DNA from: Candidatus Viadribacter manganicus | GTDB lineage: Bacteria; Pseudomonadota; Alphaproteobacteria; Caulobacterales; Aquidulcibacteraceae | Reading direction: 5' to 3' | Assembly: GCF_001679665.1 (NCBI RefSeq) | Contig: NZ_CP013244.1 | Coordinates: forward strand, 2,364,980 to 2,428,979 | DNA: 64,000 nucleotides | Part shown: in pieces, positions 1 to 8,179 of the stretch | Position numbering within the stretch: the first letter of the stretch is position 1 | How the letters are laid out: each line of letters starts with the position of its first letter | Notes under the pieces: generated by a model | Seen by the model: only the letters and a program-made list of their open reading frames with translations | The model's database searches: none | Told to the model about the DNA's origin: nothing | Program-made: the position numbers and the translations under genes

Positions 1-2
1 CC

Positions 3-1385
3 GTCGCTGACGCGCTTAGGTCGGGTAATGCGCTCTACGGTATCAACACTGGCTTTGGTAAGCTCGCTTCGACGCGCATTAGCGATGATAATCTCGCAGC
101 ATTGCAGCGCAATCTCATCCTCTCTCATGCGGTCGGCGTCGGTCCGGCGCTGAATGAGAGAGTGACGCGATTGGCGCTTGCGATCAAAGTCGTAACGTTG
201 GCGCAAGGCCGTTCTGGCGTTCGCCGCGTTGTCGTCGACGGCCTTTTGAAGCTGCTGACAAGCGGCGCGCTGCCGGTCATTCCAAGTCAAGGTTCGGTTG
301 GCGCTTCCGGCGATCTCGCGCCACTTGCGCATTTGGCGTGTCCGCTCCTGGGTGAAGGAGAGGTCCGGCTGGGTGGCGAGACGCTCGCGGCGCGTGACGG
401 GCTGCAGCGGATTGGTCTTGAGCAGATCGTGTTGGGCCCGAAAGAGGGGCTCGCGCTTATCAACGGCACCCAAATCTCGACCGCGCTCGCGCTGGACGCG
501 CTGTTCCGTGCGCAGGATGTGTTCAACGCAGCTTTGGTTGCAGGCGCTATGTCCGTTGATGCGCTCAAGGGGACTGATGCGCCATTCGATGAGCGTATTC
601 ACCTGGCGCGCGGGCAGAAGGGGCAGATCGAAGTCGCTGCGCGCCTGCGCAAATTGATCGAAGGCAGCGCGATCCGCGAAAGCCACCGCAACGCTGTAGA
701 CGATCCGAGGGTTCAGGATCCGTACTCGCTTCGGTGTCAGCCGCAAGTGATGGGAGCGTGTCTCGACGTGCTCAACAATGCCGCGGCGACGCTTGAGATC
801 GAAGCCAACGCCGTGACGGATAACCCGTTGGTGTTTGCCGAAGATGGCGTTGTGCTCTCCGGCGGCAATTTCCACGCCGAGCCGGTGGCGTTTGCCGCTG
901 ACATGATCTCGATGGCCGTAAGCGAGATTGCATCGATCAGTGAACGGCGCATCGCGCTTTTGATTGACCCAGCGCTTTCGGGTTTGCCGCCGTTTCTGAC
1001 GCGCGAAGGCGGTTTGAATTCCGGCTTTATGATCCTACACGTCACCGCGGCGGCGTTGGTGTCGGAGAACAAGACGCTCGCGCATCCCGCGAGCGTGGAT
1101 TCGCTGCCGACGTCCGCGAACCAGGAAGATCATGTCTCGATGGCGACGTTCGCCGGCCGCAAGGCCGGCGACATCGCCACCAATGCCGCGCACGTGATTG
1201 CGATAGAGCTGTTGGCGGCGGCGCAGGGCGTCGATTTTCAGGCGCCTTTGAAAACTTCGCCGGCACTGCAAAAGTCATACGAAAAAGTGCGCGCGGTTTC
1301 CGCGTTCATGCCCACCGATCGCTCATTGGCGGGCGACATCGGCCGGGTGCGTGAGTTGATCGAAGCGAGCGCTTTCGCGGGCTAG
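3..1385 (+). CDS. hutH: Histidine ammonia-lyase, 5' end outside the window
   Basis: Cytosolic first enzyme of histidine degradation; it deaminates L-histidine to urocanate. The frame is open from base 3, so the true start lies upstream; about 460 residues are visible against roughly 510 in full-length family members. The N-terminal family motif [12 protein letters not shown] lies at about bases 42-77, and the ASG tripeptide that cyclises into the MIO electrophile lies in [12 protein letters not shown] near bases 295-330. Later family blocks such as NGTQ and SGGNFHAEP are present. A TTG at 102 is internal and not the start. The stop overlaps the stop of the convergent lipoprotein gene in a shared CTAG. 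No other hut gene is visible, so the operon would lie to the left. Confidence 0.95.
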   Translation, partial: VADALRSGNALYGINTGFGKLASTRISDDNLAALQRNLILSHAVGVGPALNERVTRLALAIKVVTLAQGRSGVRRVVVDGLLKLLTSGALPVIPSQGSVGASGDLAPLAHLACPLLGEGEVRLGGETLAARDGLQRIGLEQIVLGPKEGLALINGTQISTALALDALFRAQDVFNAALVAGAMSVDALKGTDAPFDERIHLARGQKGQIEVAARLRKLIEGSAIRESHRNAVDDPRVQDPYSLRCQPQVMGACLDVLNNAAATLEIEANAVTDNPLVFAEDGVVLSGGNFHAEPVAFAADMISMAVSEIASISERRIALLIDPALSGLPPFLTREGGLNSGFMILHVTAAALVSENKTLAHPASVDSLPTSANQEDHVSMATFAGRKAGDIATNAAHVIAIELLAAAQGVDFQAPLKTSPALQKSYEKVRAVSAFMPTDRSLAGDIGRVRELIEASAFAG

Positions 1386-2095
1386 CAGCCCATAGGGTCG
1401 GCTTTCCAGCCGATCAGTTCACCGCTTGCGCTTCGCACCTCGGGTGCATCGTAGCACTCGCCGCCTGGCTGTGCGCCCGGCGCACGGACGAATATTGCAA
1501 CGCCCTCACCGGGGACGCGCGAGTCTTCGTTTCGCTGTTGCGATACGGCGCTCTGGGGATTGGCGAAGGATGCGACGCAATCTTGTTCGCCGCCGTCGCC
1601 GCGCATGCGCACGTTCACATTCGAGCCGCTGTGGCGTGCGTAGGTCACCCAGCGCGTCTCCGGAGACTTGGCGATGCACGCGTCAATGTATGGCATCAGT
1701 TCCAGGAGATGGGTATCCCAGCGTTCGATGCCGCACCCGGTCACGGGTTCTTGGCCGCGGGCCTGGATGGTGACGCGCAGGGGATAGCTGGCGCCGTTGA
1801 TGTCGCAATCTTGGGTCACGAAATCGACCGTTAGATCGCCGCTCACAATCTGAGCGCCGCTAGGTGTTGTCTGTGGCGGCGCATACGTCGCGGAGGCGAT
1901 GGTTTCATAGTTCATGCGCAATTCCATCGCATTTGCGGAGGTGTCGGCTATGAACGCGAATTCAGGCGATGTGCCGAAGACATCGAACGAGCCGGTGGGA
2001 ATGGCGGCTGTTGGCGCTTCGGGCGCGGGCGGGGTGGCCGTTTGCCCGCAAGCGGTGAGTGCTAGGGCGAGGGCGACCAAGGCCAACTTTTTCAT
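1382..2095 (-). CDS. Putative lipoprotein, COG3650-like
   Basis: A 237-residue exported lipoprotein of unknown function. The first 16 residues form a short lipoprotein signal with lipobox LTAC. A Thr/Pro/Ala-rich linker is followed by a globular region with several cysteines. The block around [11 protein letters not shown] loosely resembles the COG3650 family of small envelope proteins; this is recalled similarity, not a search result. It lies 4 bases downstream of the YhhN-family gene on the same strand, so the two are probably cotranscribed. The location is inferred to be the inner face of the outer membrane or the periplasm. Confidence 0.75.
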   Translation of the reverse strand: MKKLALVALALALTACGQTATPPAPEAPTAAIPTGSFDVFGTSPEFAFIADTSANAMELRMNYETIASATYAPPQTTPSGAQIVSGDLTVDFVTQDCDINGASYPLRVTIQARGQEPVTGCGIERWDTHLLELMPYIDACIAKSPETRWVTYARHSGSNVNVRMRGDGGEQDCVASFANPQSAVSQQRNEDSRVPGEGVAIFVRAPGAQPGGECYDAPEVRSASGELIGWKADPMGC

Positions 2096-2099
2096 GTTC

Positions 2100-2984
2100 C
2101 TACCTTGCGAGCACCAAACACATCACACCGGTCACGATAAGTGTCTGTGCGGTGACATAAGTCCACCACACGATGGGCGCCGTCAAACGCCGCGACGGTG
2201 CATCGGCCGGTAGCCGGAAAAGTTCGGCCGCCAGCACCAAATCGCTGACCAGGAAGCTGAGCGCGCCAAGCATTGCCGGCCAACCCATCCATGGCAGCCA
2301 CATCGCCGCGATCGCCATTGCGGTGATCGCGCCTGCATAAATCATCGCCACAAGCGGCGTGGCGCCCAGTTTCCGCCTCCAGATCGCGAGGCCGACGGCG
2401 GCTAGGGCGAACGCCGCGAGCGGAACGAATGCGGTGGGCGAGGGGCTGCTCTCGGGATCGGTGTTGAGCGCCATCATCCCGGTGATGACATAGACTGGCA
2501 GCAACAGGCCAAGGCCAACGAGCGCTGTCACCGCGAGCGTGTTGCTGAGCCGTGCGTGTTTGAATGCCTCTGTCCGCCAGAACCAGATGAGAAAGGTGAT
2601 CAGGAGCGCCGCGATGGCAGCCATTGCCAGGTAGCGCGGCCAGAGTGGCGAGTTGTCCCCTGAGAAAAACCATACCGCGCCGAACATCAGTACGTAGGTC
2701 AGCTGGGCGAGCAAGAAGGCCAGGATGCCGAGCGGCAATGTCCATTTGGATTTAAACGCGAGGAAGAAGTCGCCAAGCGCCGATAAGAAGATGGCGGCGA
2801 TAAGCGGAAAGGGCGCGCCGGCGCTGGTTAGCGCACCGGCTGCCGCGCCCATGAAGGTGGTTTTGACAATTGCGCGCAGGAAGCCGTGAGGCTGGCGCAA
2901 GAAGTAGAGGCCGTACGCTACGGCAGCCGCCATTGCGAGCGCACTGAGCGCCCAGAAAACCGGGCCAATAGCGATCGTCCCCAT
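2100..2984 (-). CDS. YhhN-family membrane protein (lysoplasmalogenase-like)
   Basis: A 294-residue integral membrane protein with about eight hydrophobic segments. Two family signatures are visible: SALGDFFLAFK followed by a GILAFLLAQLTY block, and near the C-terminus FLVSDLVLAAELF. YhhN/TMEM86 proteins include enzymes that cleave the vinyl-ether bond of lysoplasmalogens, but most bacterial members are uncharacterised, so the activity is only a family-level suggestion. The ATG at 2984 gives a protein that begins directly with a membrane helix. It is the first gene of a two-gene minus-strand unit with the lipoprotein gene at 1382-2095. Confidence 0.8.
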   Translation of the reverse strand: MGTIAIGPVFWALSALAMAAAVAYGLYFLRQPHGFLRAIVKTTFMGAAAGALTSAGAPFPLIAAIFLSALGDFFLAFKSKWTLPLGILAFLLAQLTYVLMFGAVWFFSGDNSPLWPRYLAMAAIAALLITFLIWFWRTEAFKHARLSNTLAVTALVGLGLLLPVYVITGMMALNTDPESSPSPTAFVPLAAFALAAVGLAIWRRKLGATPLVAMIYAGAITAMAIAAMWLPWMGWPAMLGALSFLVSDLVLAAELFRLPADAPSRRLTAPIVWWTYVTAQTLIVTGVMCLVLAR

Positions 2985-3057
2985 CGTTTGGCCCTTCGAT
3001 TCCAGCGCCGTTCAGGTCAAGGTGGTACTATTACGGGCGAGCTACGGGGAAGTGGGC

Positions 3058-4272
3058 ATGTCGGCTAAGCTTTGGCGTTTGAAAATGTTGGCGGCTGCCT
3101 CGGTGGCCGCGCTCCTTGCTGCGTGCGCGACAGCGCCCACGCCTGAGCAGCTCGAGGCGCAGGCTTGGAGTAGCGCGGCGACACAAGACTTTCCTGGCGC
3201 CTACGAGAGCTATCTCGGCGCCTATGGCGCGGGTCCGCATGCGGAAGCGGCGCGGCAACGCATCGCTGAACTCATGGTGCTCGAGCGCCAAGCATGGGCG
3301 CGGGCGCGCCAGGTCAACACCGAAGCATCCTACGAGGAATATCTCCGCACCTTTGGTTGGGGTGGAAACGCCGCGGAAGCGGATCAGCGCCGCGCGGTGC
3401 TGGCGGCGCCGCGATTGGCAGCTGAAGAACGGGCCGCATGGGCTGAGGCCGCACGCATCGATCGTATCGAAGCTTACGAAGGCTTCCTGAACGCGTGGCC
3501 GAGTGGCGCCAACTCCGAAGAGGCGCGGTCGCGTCTCGACTATCTCTGGAATACCGACGAAGGCGCATGGGTTCGCGCACGTCGTCTCGATTCAATCGGC
3601 GGTTATATGGATTTCTTGCGGGCCTATCCGCGCTCGCCATTCGCAGCCGACGCTCGCCGCATTCTCGATGATTATCGTCGCCAGGATGACTTCGCTTGGG
3701 ATAGTGCGCGCCGCCGCGATGAAGTTCGTGAGTATGAACGCTACTTGCGCGAATTTCCGGACGGCTATCATCGGAGCGACGCTGAACGCCGCATTTATCA
3801 GCTGCGCGCCGACGATCGTACAGCGTGGGATCGGGCGGTGCGCCGCGACACCATCGACGCATACGATTATTATCTCGCCACGCAGCGCGACGGCGAATTC
3901 CGCGATCGGGCGCAGCGGCGCATTCGTCAGCTCCGCGACGCGATGAACAATCCACCGCCGCAACCGCCGCCGGTGACGTCGCCGCCGCCTCCACCACCTC
4001 CGCAGCCGCCAGGCCCGCCGCGGCCCCCGCGCCCGCACGATCCGCCGCCACCTCCACCACCGTCGCCACCTGCGCCGCCGGTGACACCCCCACCTCCGCC
4101 GCCATCACCACCGGTGACGCCGCCACCACCTCCGCCACCACCTCCGGAGCGGCCGCCTGAACCGCCGCCGCCGCCACCGCCGCCGCCACCGCCACCACCA
4201 CCACCGCCGGCTCCGGATCAAAACGTCGACGGTATCGATCCGAACGCGCGAGACATGCCCGATCCGAACTGA
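3058..4272 (+). CDS. Lipoprotein with six Trp/Tyr repeats and a polyproline tail
   Basis: A 404-residue protein, start chosen at 3058 because it leads straight into a lipoprotein signal with lipobox LAAC (Cys23). Residues about 36-295 hold six imperfect repeats of roughly 43 residues. Each begins AW.(x)A, continues with a Tyr-x-x-Tyr/Phe-Leu block, then an acidic/Ala helix ending in Arg, which suggests stacked helical hairpins of the SEL1/TPR type. Residues about 297-390 are almost pure proline with a few Val, Thr, Ser, Arg and Glu. The C-terminus is a short polar Asp/Asn segment. This layout suggests an outer-membrane anchor, a helical interaction module and a stiff wall-spanning or wall-binding tail, but no function is known to me. 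It stands alone with no same-strand partner upstream. Confidence 0.85.
   Translation: MSAKLWRLKMLAAASVAALLAACATAPTPEQLEAQAWSSAATQDFPGAYESYLGAYGAGPHAEAARQRIAELMVLERQAWARARQVNTEASYEEYLRTFGWGGNAAEADQRRAVLAAPRLAAEERAAWAEAARIDRIEAYEGFLNAWPSGANSEEARSRLDYLWNTDEGAWVRARRLDSIGGYMDFLRAYPRSPFAADARRILDDYRRQDDFAWDSARRRDEVREYERYLREFPDGYHRSDAERRIYQLRADDRTAWDRAVRRDTIDAYDYYLATQRDGEFRDRAQRRIRQLRDAMNNPPPQPPPVTSPPPPPPPQPPGPPRPPRPHDPPPPPPPSPPAPPVTPPPPPPSPPVTPPPPPPPPPERPPEPPPPPPPPPPPPPPPPAPDQNVDGIDPNARDMPDPN
3950..4217 (+). repeat. Low-complexity CCN triplet tract encoding polyproline
   Basis: About 265 bases made almost entirely of CCG, CCA and CCT codons inside the repeat lipoprotein gene. The codons are mixed rather than a single repeated triplet, so the tract has been kept by selection on the protein or is an old expansion. 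Such tracts are prone to slippage and to assembly error. They also stall ribosomes unless EF-P is present. Confidence 0.9.
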
Positions 4273-4296
4273 CGCAGCGCGACATTGCGTTCGCCC

Positions 4297-4323
4297 GCGC
4301 GGCGGCTAGAAACGCCGCTGCGC
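4297..4323 (+). terminator. Possible hairpin terminator after the repeat lipoprotein gene
   Basis: A ten-pair stem with one G-T wobble (left arm GCGCGGCGGC, right arm GCCGCTGCGC) around a seven-base loop, 24 bases after the lipoprotein stop and before the SDR gene. It lacks a T tract, so it may be an RNA-stabilising hairpin rather than an intrinsic terminator. Confidence 0.35.
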
Positions 4324-4352
4324 GCTTGCGCGTGCGCCAAGGGAGGAAAAAG

Positions 4353-5135
4353 ATGCGTCTTTCGTCGGATATCGCTGCTGTTGTGACGGGCGGCGCGTCA
4401 GGCCTTGGCCGTGCGACAGTTGAGAAGCTGCGCGCCGATGGCGTGAAGGTCGCGATCTTCGATCGCGATGAAGAGCGCGGCAAAGCCACCGCCGCTGAAC
4501 TCGGCGCAACCTTTTGCAAGGTCGATGTCACCAGCGACGATAGCGTCAATGCCGGCTTCGAGGCGGCGCGTAAGGCCAACGGGCAGGAGCGTATCCTGGT
4601 CTGCTGCGCTGGTATCGGTTCTGCGATGAAGACGGCGAGCCGCTCGAAAGAGAGTGGTGAGATCAAGCACTTCCCGCTCAACATTTTCGAGCTGACCATC
4701 CAGATCAATTTGATCGGTACGTTCCGCTGCGTCGCAAAATCAGCCGCCGGGATCTTGACGCTCGACCCGCTCGATAGCGGCGAGCGTGGCGCAATGGTGA
4801 TGACGGCGTCGGTTGCCGCTGAAGACGGCCAAATTGGCCAGGCCGCTTACTCCGCCTCGAAGGGCGGTGTTGTTGGCATGACGCTGCCGATCGCGCGCGA
4901 CCTTTCGGGCGAGGGCATTCGCATCAACACCATTCTGCCGGGGATCTTCGAAACGCCGCTCATGATGGGTGCGCCGGAGAAGGTGAAAGAAGCGTTGGCG
5001 GCGAGCGTGCCGTTCCCGAAGCGCCTCGGAAACCCGCAAGAATATGCATCTCTCGCTATCGAAATGATTCGAAATCCGTACTTCAACGGCGAGGATGTGC
5101 GCCTCGATGGCGCCATTCGCATGGGCCTTCGCTGA
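4353..5135 (+). CDS. SDR-family oxidoreductase, 3-hydroxyacyl-CoA dehydrogenase type 2-like
   Basis: A 260-residue cytosolic NAD-dependent short-chain dehydrogenase. The cofactor motif TGGASGLGRATV is near residue 11. The Ser-Tyr-Lys catalytic set is visible in MTASVAAEDG and in AAYSASKGG. The segment INTILPGIFETPLM and the overall length match the HSD10/type-2 3-hydroxyacyl-CoA dehydrogenases used in fatty-acid or branched-chain amino-acid oxidation. The exact substrate is inferred. The ATG at 4353 is preferred over the upstream TTG at 4326 because GGGAGG lies at 4341-4346. No neighbouring beta-oxidation gene is present. Confidence 0.9.
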   Translation: MRLSSDIAAVVTGGASGLGRATVEKLRADGVKVAIFDRDEERGKATAAELGATFCKVDVTSDDSVNAGFEAARKANGQERILVCCAGIGSAMKTASRSKESGEIKHFPLNIFELTIQINLIGTFRCVAKSAAGILTLDPLDSGERGAMVMTASVAAEDGQIGQAAYSASKGGVVGMTLPIARDLSGEGIRINTILPGIFETPLMMGAPEKVKEALAASVPFPKRLGNPQEYASLAIEMIRNPYFNGEDVRLDGAIRMGLR

Positions 5136-5196
5136 GGCGCGGGACCGTAATTTCGTTGATTTTCGTGCATTTTCGCAACACGCACCGCATGAGGGC

Positions 5197-5302
5197 GTGT
5201 GGAAACCGCTGTAAATCAGCATTTTTGGATTGCGACTCACAGGCGCCCATGTCAGGGAATCCCGCGTAAGTGTCGAAAACCGCTATAAACAGCGCTTTTT
5301 GA
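5197..5302. repeat. Pair of imperfect direct repeats, each with a small hairpin, upstream of the HU gene
   Basis: Two copies of an approximately 30-base element begin at 5197 and 5270. Both read GTGT, a GAAA-rich stretch, ACCGCT, an AT-rich loop, CAGC or CAGCG, then TTTTT. In each, GCTG/CAGC or CGCT/AGCG can pair around a 5-6 base AT-rich loop, and the flanking A and T runs could extend the stem. They occupy the 314-base gene-free stretch 5136-5449 before the HU gene, where nothing else was recognised. They may be protein-binding sites or attenuator-like hairpins; the role is unknown. Confidence 0.5.
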
Positions 5303-5449
5303 CGCATTTCGAGAGAGGCGTAGTCACGCTCCATCAAGAAATGAGTGGCATCTACTCAGGGCCGGCGCGGAGAAGGGCAGTCAAAAAGCCTGATTTAGCG
5401 GCGGTTCGTTGAGTAAACACACGACAACCTTTGAGAAGGGAAACACCAC

Positions 5450-5857
5450 ATGGCCAAAAAGGCAGCGAAGAAGAAGGCTCCGGCCAAGAAGAAGTCAGCC
5501 GTCCGCAAGACCGCGAAGAAGGCAGCTCCGGCCCCGGCGAAGGCCGTGAAGGTCACAGCTGTTGCCGGCAAGACCGTCACCGCGAGCGCGCTGCTCCAGT
5601 CGGTTGCCGACCACCTCGGCGTGAAGAAGTCGGAAGCCAAGACGATGGTCGAAGGCTACGTTGATGTTGTGAAGGCCTACGTGCTCAAGGGCTCGAAGGT
5701 GAAGATCGGCGACATCGGCATGGTCATGATCCGCGCTCGCAAGGCCCGCATGGGCCGCAACCCGCAAACGGGTGAGCCGGTGAAGATTAAGGCGTCGAAG
5801 AAGCTGGCGTTCCGCCAGTCGGCCGTGATGAAGGCCCAGGTGATGGGCGGCCGCTAA
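5450..5857 (+). CDS. HU-family DNA-binding protein with Lys/Ala/Pro-rich N-terminal tail
   Basis: A 135-residue nucleoid protein. Residues 1 to about 42 are nearly all Lys, Ala and Pro in AKK/PAKK-type repeats like the tails of histone H1. Residues about 43-130 form an HU/IHF-type DNA-bending domain with the arm motif GRNPQTGE followed by VKIKASKKLAFR. A normal HU is about 90 residues, so the tail is a real extension. The tail should bind DNA non-specifically and may compact it; this is inference from composition. The start is supported by GAGAAGGGAAA upstream at about 5433-5443. It is monocistronic, followed by a strong terminator at 5913. Confidence 0.92.
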   Translation: MAKKAAKKKAPAKKKSAVRKTAKKAAPAPAKAVKVTAVAGKTVTASALLQSVADHLGVKKSEAKTMVEGYVDVVKAYVLKGSKVKIGDIGMVMIRARKARMGRNPQTGEPVKIKASKKLAFRQSAVMKAQVMGGR

Positions 5858-5912
5858 GGCGACCTCGTCACCGACGCAAAAGTAACAATGACCCCATCCC
5901 GGGGTTGTCGAG

Positions 5913-5949
5913 ACGGCCGGCGCGCTACGAAGCGCCGGCCGTTTTCGTT
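5913..5949 (+). terminator. Intrinsic terminator of the HU gene
   Basis: A perfect 11-pair GC-rich stem (left arm ACGGCCGGCGC at 5913-5923, right arm at 5932-5942) with an eight-base loop, followed by TTTTCGTTT. It lies about 55 bases after the HU stop. Confidence 0.9.
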
Positions 5950-5997
5950 TGCATCCGAACCGCCGAAATCTGTCATCATGGTGTGAGGAGGCGAAGG

Positions 5998-7008
5998 ATG
6001 CGGACACTGACTATGGCGGCGACGCTGGCGCTGGCTGCGTGCGCCACAACCGCACCCACACCCCCGGCCTCATTAGCGCCGGCCTGTGAGGTGTCCGTCC
6101 CTGACAGCGAATGGATCGACGCCTCCTTGGCTGCTTGGCGCTTCACGGCGCAGGAAATAACTGGCGCAGCTGTAGGTTCGTTCGATGCGGTGTTCTTCGA
6201 CGACGATTGCGTGCTGACCAGCGCCAATGCTTTCACCGCGAATGCTTCAGCCGAAGTCATTTGGACCACAGCGCCGCACACGGGCGGGGTGACGCTTCCG
6301 GACGGCCAAGTCATGCCCGCTGGCGTTGCGTCTTTCGCCAGCGCGGAGGGCGCGCGTGCTTTCTTTGTCATGTCAACACCGAGCGTTTGGCGCGCTGGCG
6401 GCGTCACCAATGATGCCCTTGGCCTGGAGACGATGATGACCGGCGTGCTGCTGCACGAGGGGGCGCACGTGGCGCAGTTGGGCGCCTACGGCGCGGGCAT
6501 CGCCGCGATCGTGGCGGCCAGCCCATTGCCCGACGACGAAGTCGGTGACGACATGGTGCAAATCTTGTTTGGCGAGAATTCCGAATTCGCGGCCTCGGTG
6601 GCGCGCGAAACAGAATTACTGATGCAAGTCACTGAGACGCGCGATCAAGCCGAAGCACGCCGTCTGGCGCTTGAGGCGCGTGAGTTGATGCGGGCGCGGC
6701 GCGCTCGCTGGTTCAGCGGTGAGAATGCCTATCTGGCCGAAGCTGAGGATACTTGGCTCACGCTTGAAGGCTCCGGCCAATGGGTCGCTTATCAGTGGAT
6801 GGTGCATCCATCCGGAGGTGGTGCCGAGTCCGATGTCGCGATGGCGAACTTTGCACGCCGGGGGCGCTGGTGGTCTCAGAAAGAGGGGATCGCGCTCGCC
6901 TTCGCGGTTGATCGACTTGCTGGTTTCGACTGGAAACGACATGCTTTCGGCGACGGCGCCATGACCCTGACCCAAATGCTCGATGCGGCGCTAGCAAACG
7001 AGGAATAG
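5998..7008 (+). CDS. Lipoprotein with HExxH zinc-peptidase motif
   Basis: A 336-residue exported lipoprotein. The start at 5998 is chosen because it follows GAGGAGGCGAAGG and begins a lipoprotein signal with lipobox LAAC; an open frame further upstream has no such support and overlaps the HU terminator. Residues 153-157 read HEGAH, in the hydrophobic context TGVLLHEGAHVAQ, which fits a zinc metallopeptidase helix. A downstream Glu-rich region could supply the third ligand, but I cannot assign it. Family unknown; activity is inferred from this motif alone. It ends 7 bases before the convergent MarR gene. Confidence 0.8.
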   Translation: MRTLTMAATLALAACATTAPTPPASLAPACEVSVPDSEWIDASLAAWRFTAQEITGAAVGSFDAVFFDDDCVLTSANAFTANASAEVIWTTAPHTGGVTLPDGQVMPAGVASFASAEGARAFFVMSTPSVWRAGGVTNDALGLETMMTGVLLHEGAHVAQLGAYGAGIAAIVAASPLPDDEVGDDMVQILFGENSEFAASVARETELLMQVTETRDQAEARRLALEARELMRARRARWFSGENAYLAEAEDTWLTLEGSGQWVAYQWMVHPSGGGAESDVAMANFARRGRWWSQKEGIALAFAVDRLAGFDWKRHAFGDGAMTLTQMLDAALANEE

Positions 7009-7015
7009 GTGGCGC

Positions 7016-7471
7016 TTAGATCTCGATCATGTCGCGCGCGCGGCGGCAGACATCCGTGGCCGCCGTCACCTCTGCCGCCGTGAAGAGCGGCGCGTAGACG
7101 CCGGCGGCTTGCAGGAACTGTTTACGCATGGACTGAAACCTGTCGCGGCCCTTCTTGGTCGCGCGCACGAGTTTCGAAGTCTTGTGTTTCGGATTGTCGA
7201 TGAACTCGACCAATCCTTGGGCCTCCAACGCATTCGCCGTGGTTTGGCAGTGTTGGCGCGAGACGGGACGAGAACGCGCCATGTCGGGCACGGTCTGTGG
7301 GCCGTCCTTCACCAGCATCCGCAACATGCCCCATTCGCCGCCGGCGGTGGCAAAGCCCGCGGTCGCTTCGCTGAGCGCCTCGATCCGGAAGTAAAATTCG
7401 ATGACCGCGACGGAGAGGTCCAAAATGTTCTCTGCGCTTGCCTGCTGCGGCTTTTTCACTTGACAACTCAC
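7016..7471 (-). CDS. MarR-family transcriptional regulator
   Basis: A 151-residue winged-helix regulator. The segments GGEWGMLRML, TVPDMARSRPVSRQ and LEAQGLVEFIDNP followed by a Lys-rich wing correspond to the helix-turn-helix and wing of MarR proteins. The start is a GTG at 7471, or a second in-frame GTG at 7459; neither has a clear Shine-Dalgarno. The start region lies inside a pair of inverted repeats (7461-7498), so autoregulation is likely. It is divergent from a SAM-dependent methyltransferase gene, its probable target. The ligand is unknown. Confidence 0.88.
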   Translation of the reverse strand: MSCQVKKPQQASAENILDLSVAVIEFYFRIEALSEATAGFATAGGEWGMLRMLVKDGPQTVPDMARSRPVSRQHCQTTANALEAQGLVEFIDNPKHKTSKLVRATKKGRDRFQSMRKQFLQAAGVYAPLFTAAEVTAATDVCRRARDMIEI

Positions 7472-7498
7472 TTGTCGTATTTGACAGCTAAATTGTCA
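7461..7498. promoter_or_regulatory. Twin palindromic operators between marR-like and methyltransferase genes
   Basis: Two inverted repeats: TGACAA-CTCAC-TTGTCG at 7461-7477 and TGACA-GCTAAAT-TGTCA at 7482-7498. Their centres are 21 bases apart, close to two helical turns, so two dimers would bind on the same DNA face. They sit at the start of the MarR gene and 16 bases before the methyltransferase start, where they could repress both genes. Binding by the adjacent MarR protein is inferred. Confidence 0.7.
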
Positions 7499-7513
7499 TT
7501 CTGGGAGAGGTAC

Positions 7514-8176
7514 ATGCGCGCGTCAATGACGGCCGGTGAATCCGGCGAGGGCTGCACTGGCCTTGAATGCATATGGGGCCATCCGCGCGGTTTAACAGGG
7601 GTGCTGGCGCTTGCGGCCATGGCGGCCGGAAACGAGCGCCAGAACAAGGCGGCGCTCGATCTTCTGGCGCCCCGGATTGGCGATAGCGTGATCGAGTTGG
7701 GCTGCGGCGCGGGCATGGGTGTTCGTGCGGCTTTGAAGCGCGTCGGTGAGGCTGGCTACGTTGCAGGCGTCGATCACTCCGCGACGGCTTCGCATTGCGC
7801 CACGCATTTCGCCCACCGCGCCGTGCGATCGGGGCAAGCGGTGGTCATGCGCGCCGAAGCTTCCGATCTGCCGTTTCGCGATTCAATGTTCGATCGCGCC
7901 TTCGCGGTGAACAGCTTTCAGTTCTGGACGGACCCAGCGCGTGCGCTGCGCGAAATCTCCCGTGTGCTCGCGCCGGGTGGTCGTCTCGTTATTACGCAGC
8001 GCGCCTCCAATCTCGGGGCGCCGGGCGCTTATGCCGGCGCAGCGCACGGCATGGAGCGCATCGGCCAAGCGACGGCGCTGCTCAAAGCGCAAGGTTGGCG
8101 CATCGTCGACGAACGCGCTACGCGCGATGGTTCGCGCTTGCTTGCTGTGAGCGTGCTGGCGGAGCGGCCGGCCTAA
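7514..8176 (+). CDS. Class I SAM-dependent methyltransferase
   Basis: A 220-residue cytosolic methyltransferase of the UbiE/COQ5-like methyltransferase-11 type. SAM-binding motif I is ELGCGAGMG near residue 61; the later block SDLPFRDSMFDRAFAVNSFQFW and the post-I segment VLAPGGRLVITQR complete the fold. The ATG at 7514 has GGGAGAGG at 7503-7510. The substrate is unknown; control by the divergent MarR protein suggests detoxification or secondary-metabolite modification, which is inference. It lies 3 bases before the next small membrane-protein gene, so the two are coupled. Confidence 0.88.
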   Translation: MRASMTAGESGEGCTGLECIWGHPRGLTGVLALAAMAAGNERQNKAALDLLAPRIGDSVIELGCGAGMGVRAALKRVGEAGYVAGVDHSATASHCATHFAHRAVRSGQAVVMRAEASDLPFRDSMFDRAFAVNSFQFWTDPARALREISRVLAPGGRLVITQRASNLGAPGAYAGAAHGMERIGQATALLKAQGWRIVDERATRDGSRLLAVSVLAERPA

Positions 8177-8179
8177 GAG

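Noticed and set aside
3314..4708. A 464-residue minus-strand frame over the repeat lipoprotein and SDR genes
   Set aside because: Its middle is the antisense of the proline tract (Ala/Val-rich), and it crosses two well-supported plus-strand genes.
7109..7513. A longer N-terminus for the methyltransferase, running through the MarR gene
   Set aside because: The ATG at 7514 has a good ribosome-binding site; the upstream part is antisense to the MarR coding region and includes the operators.
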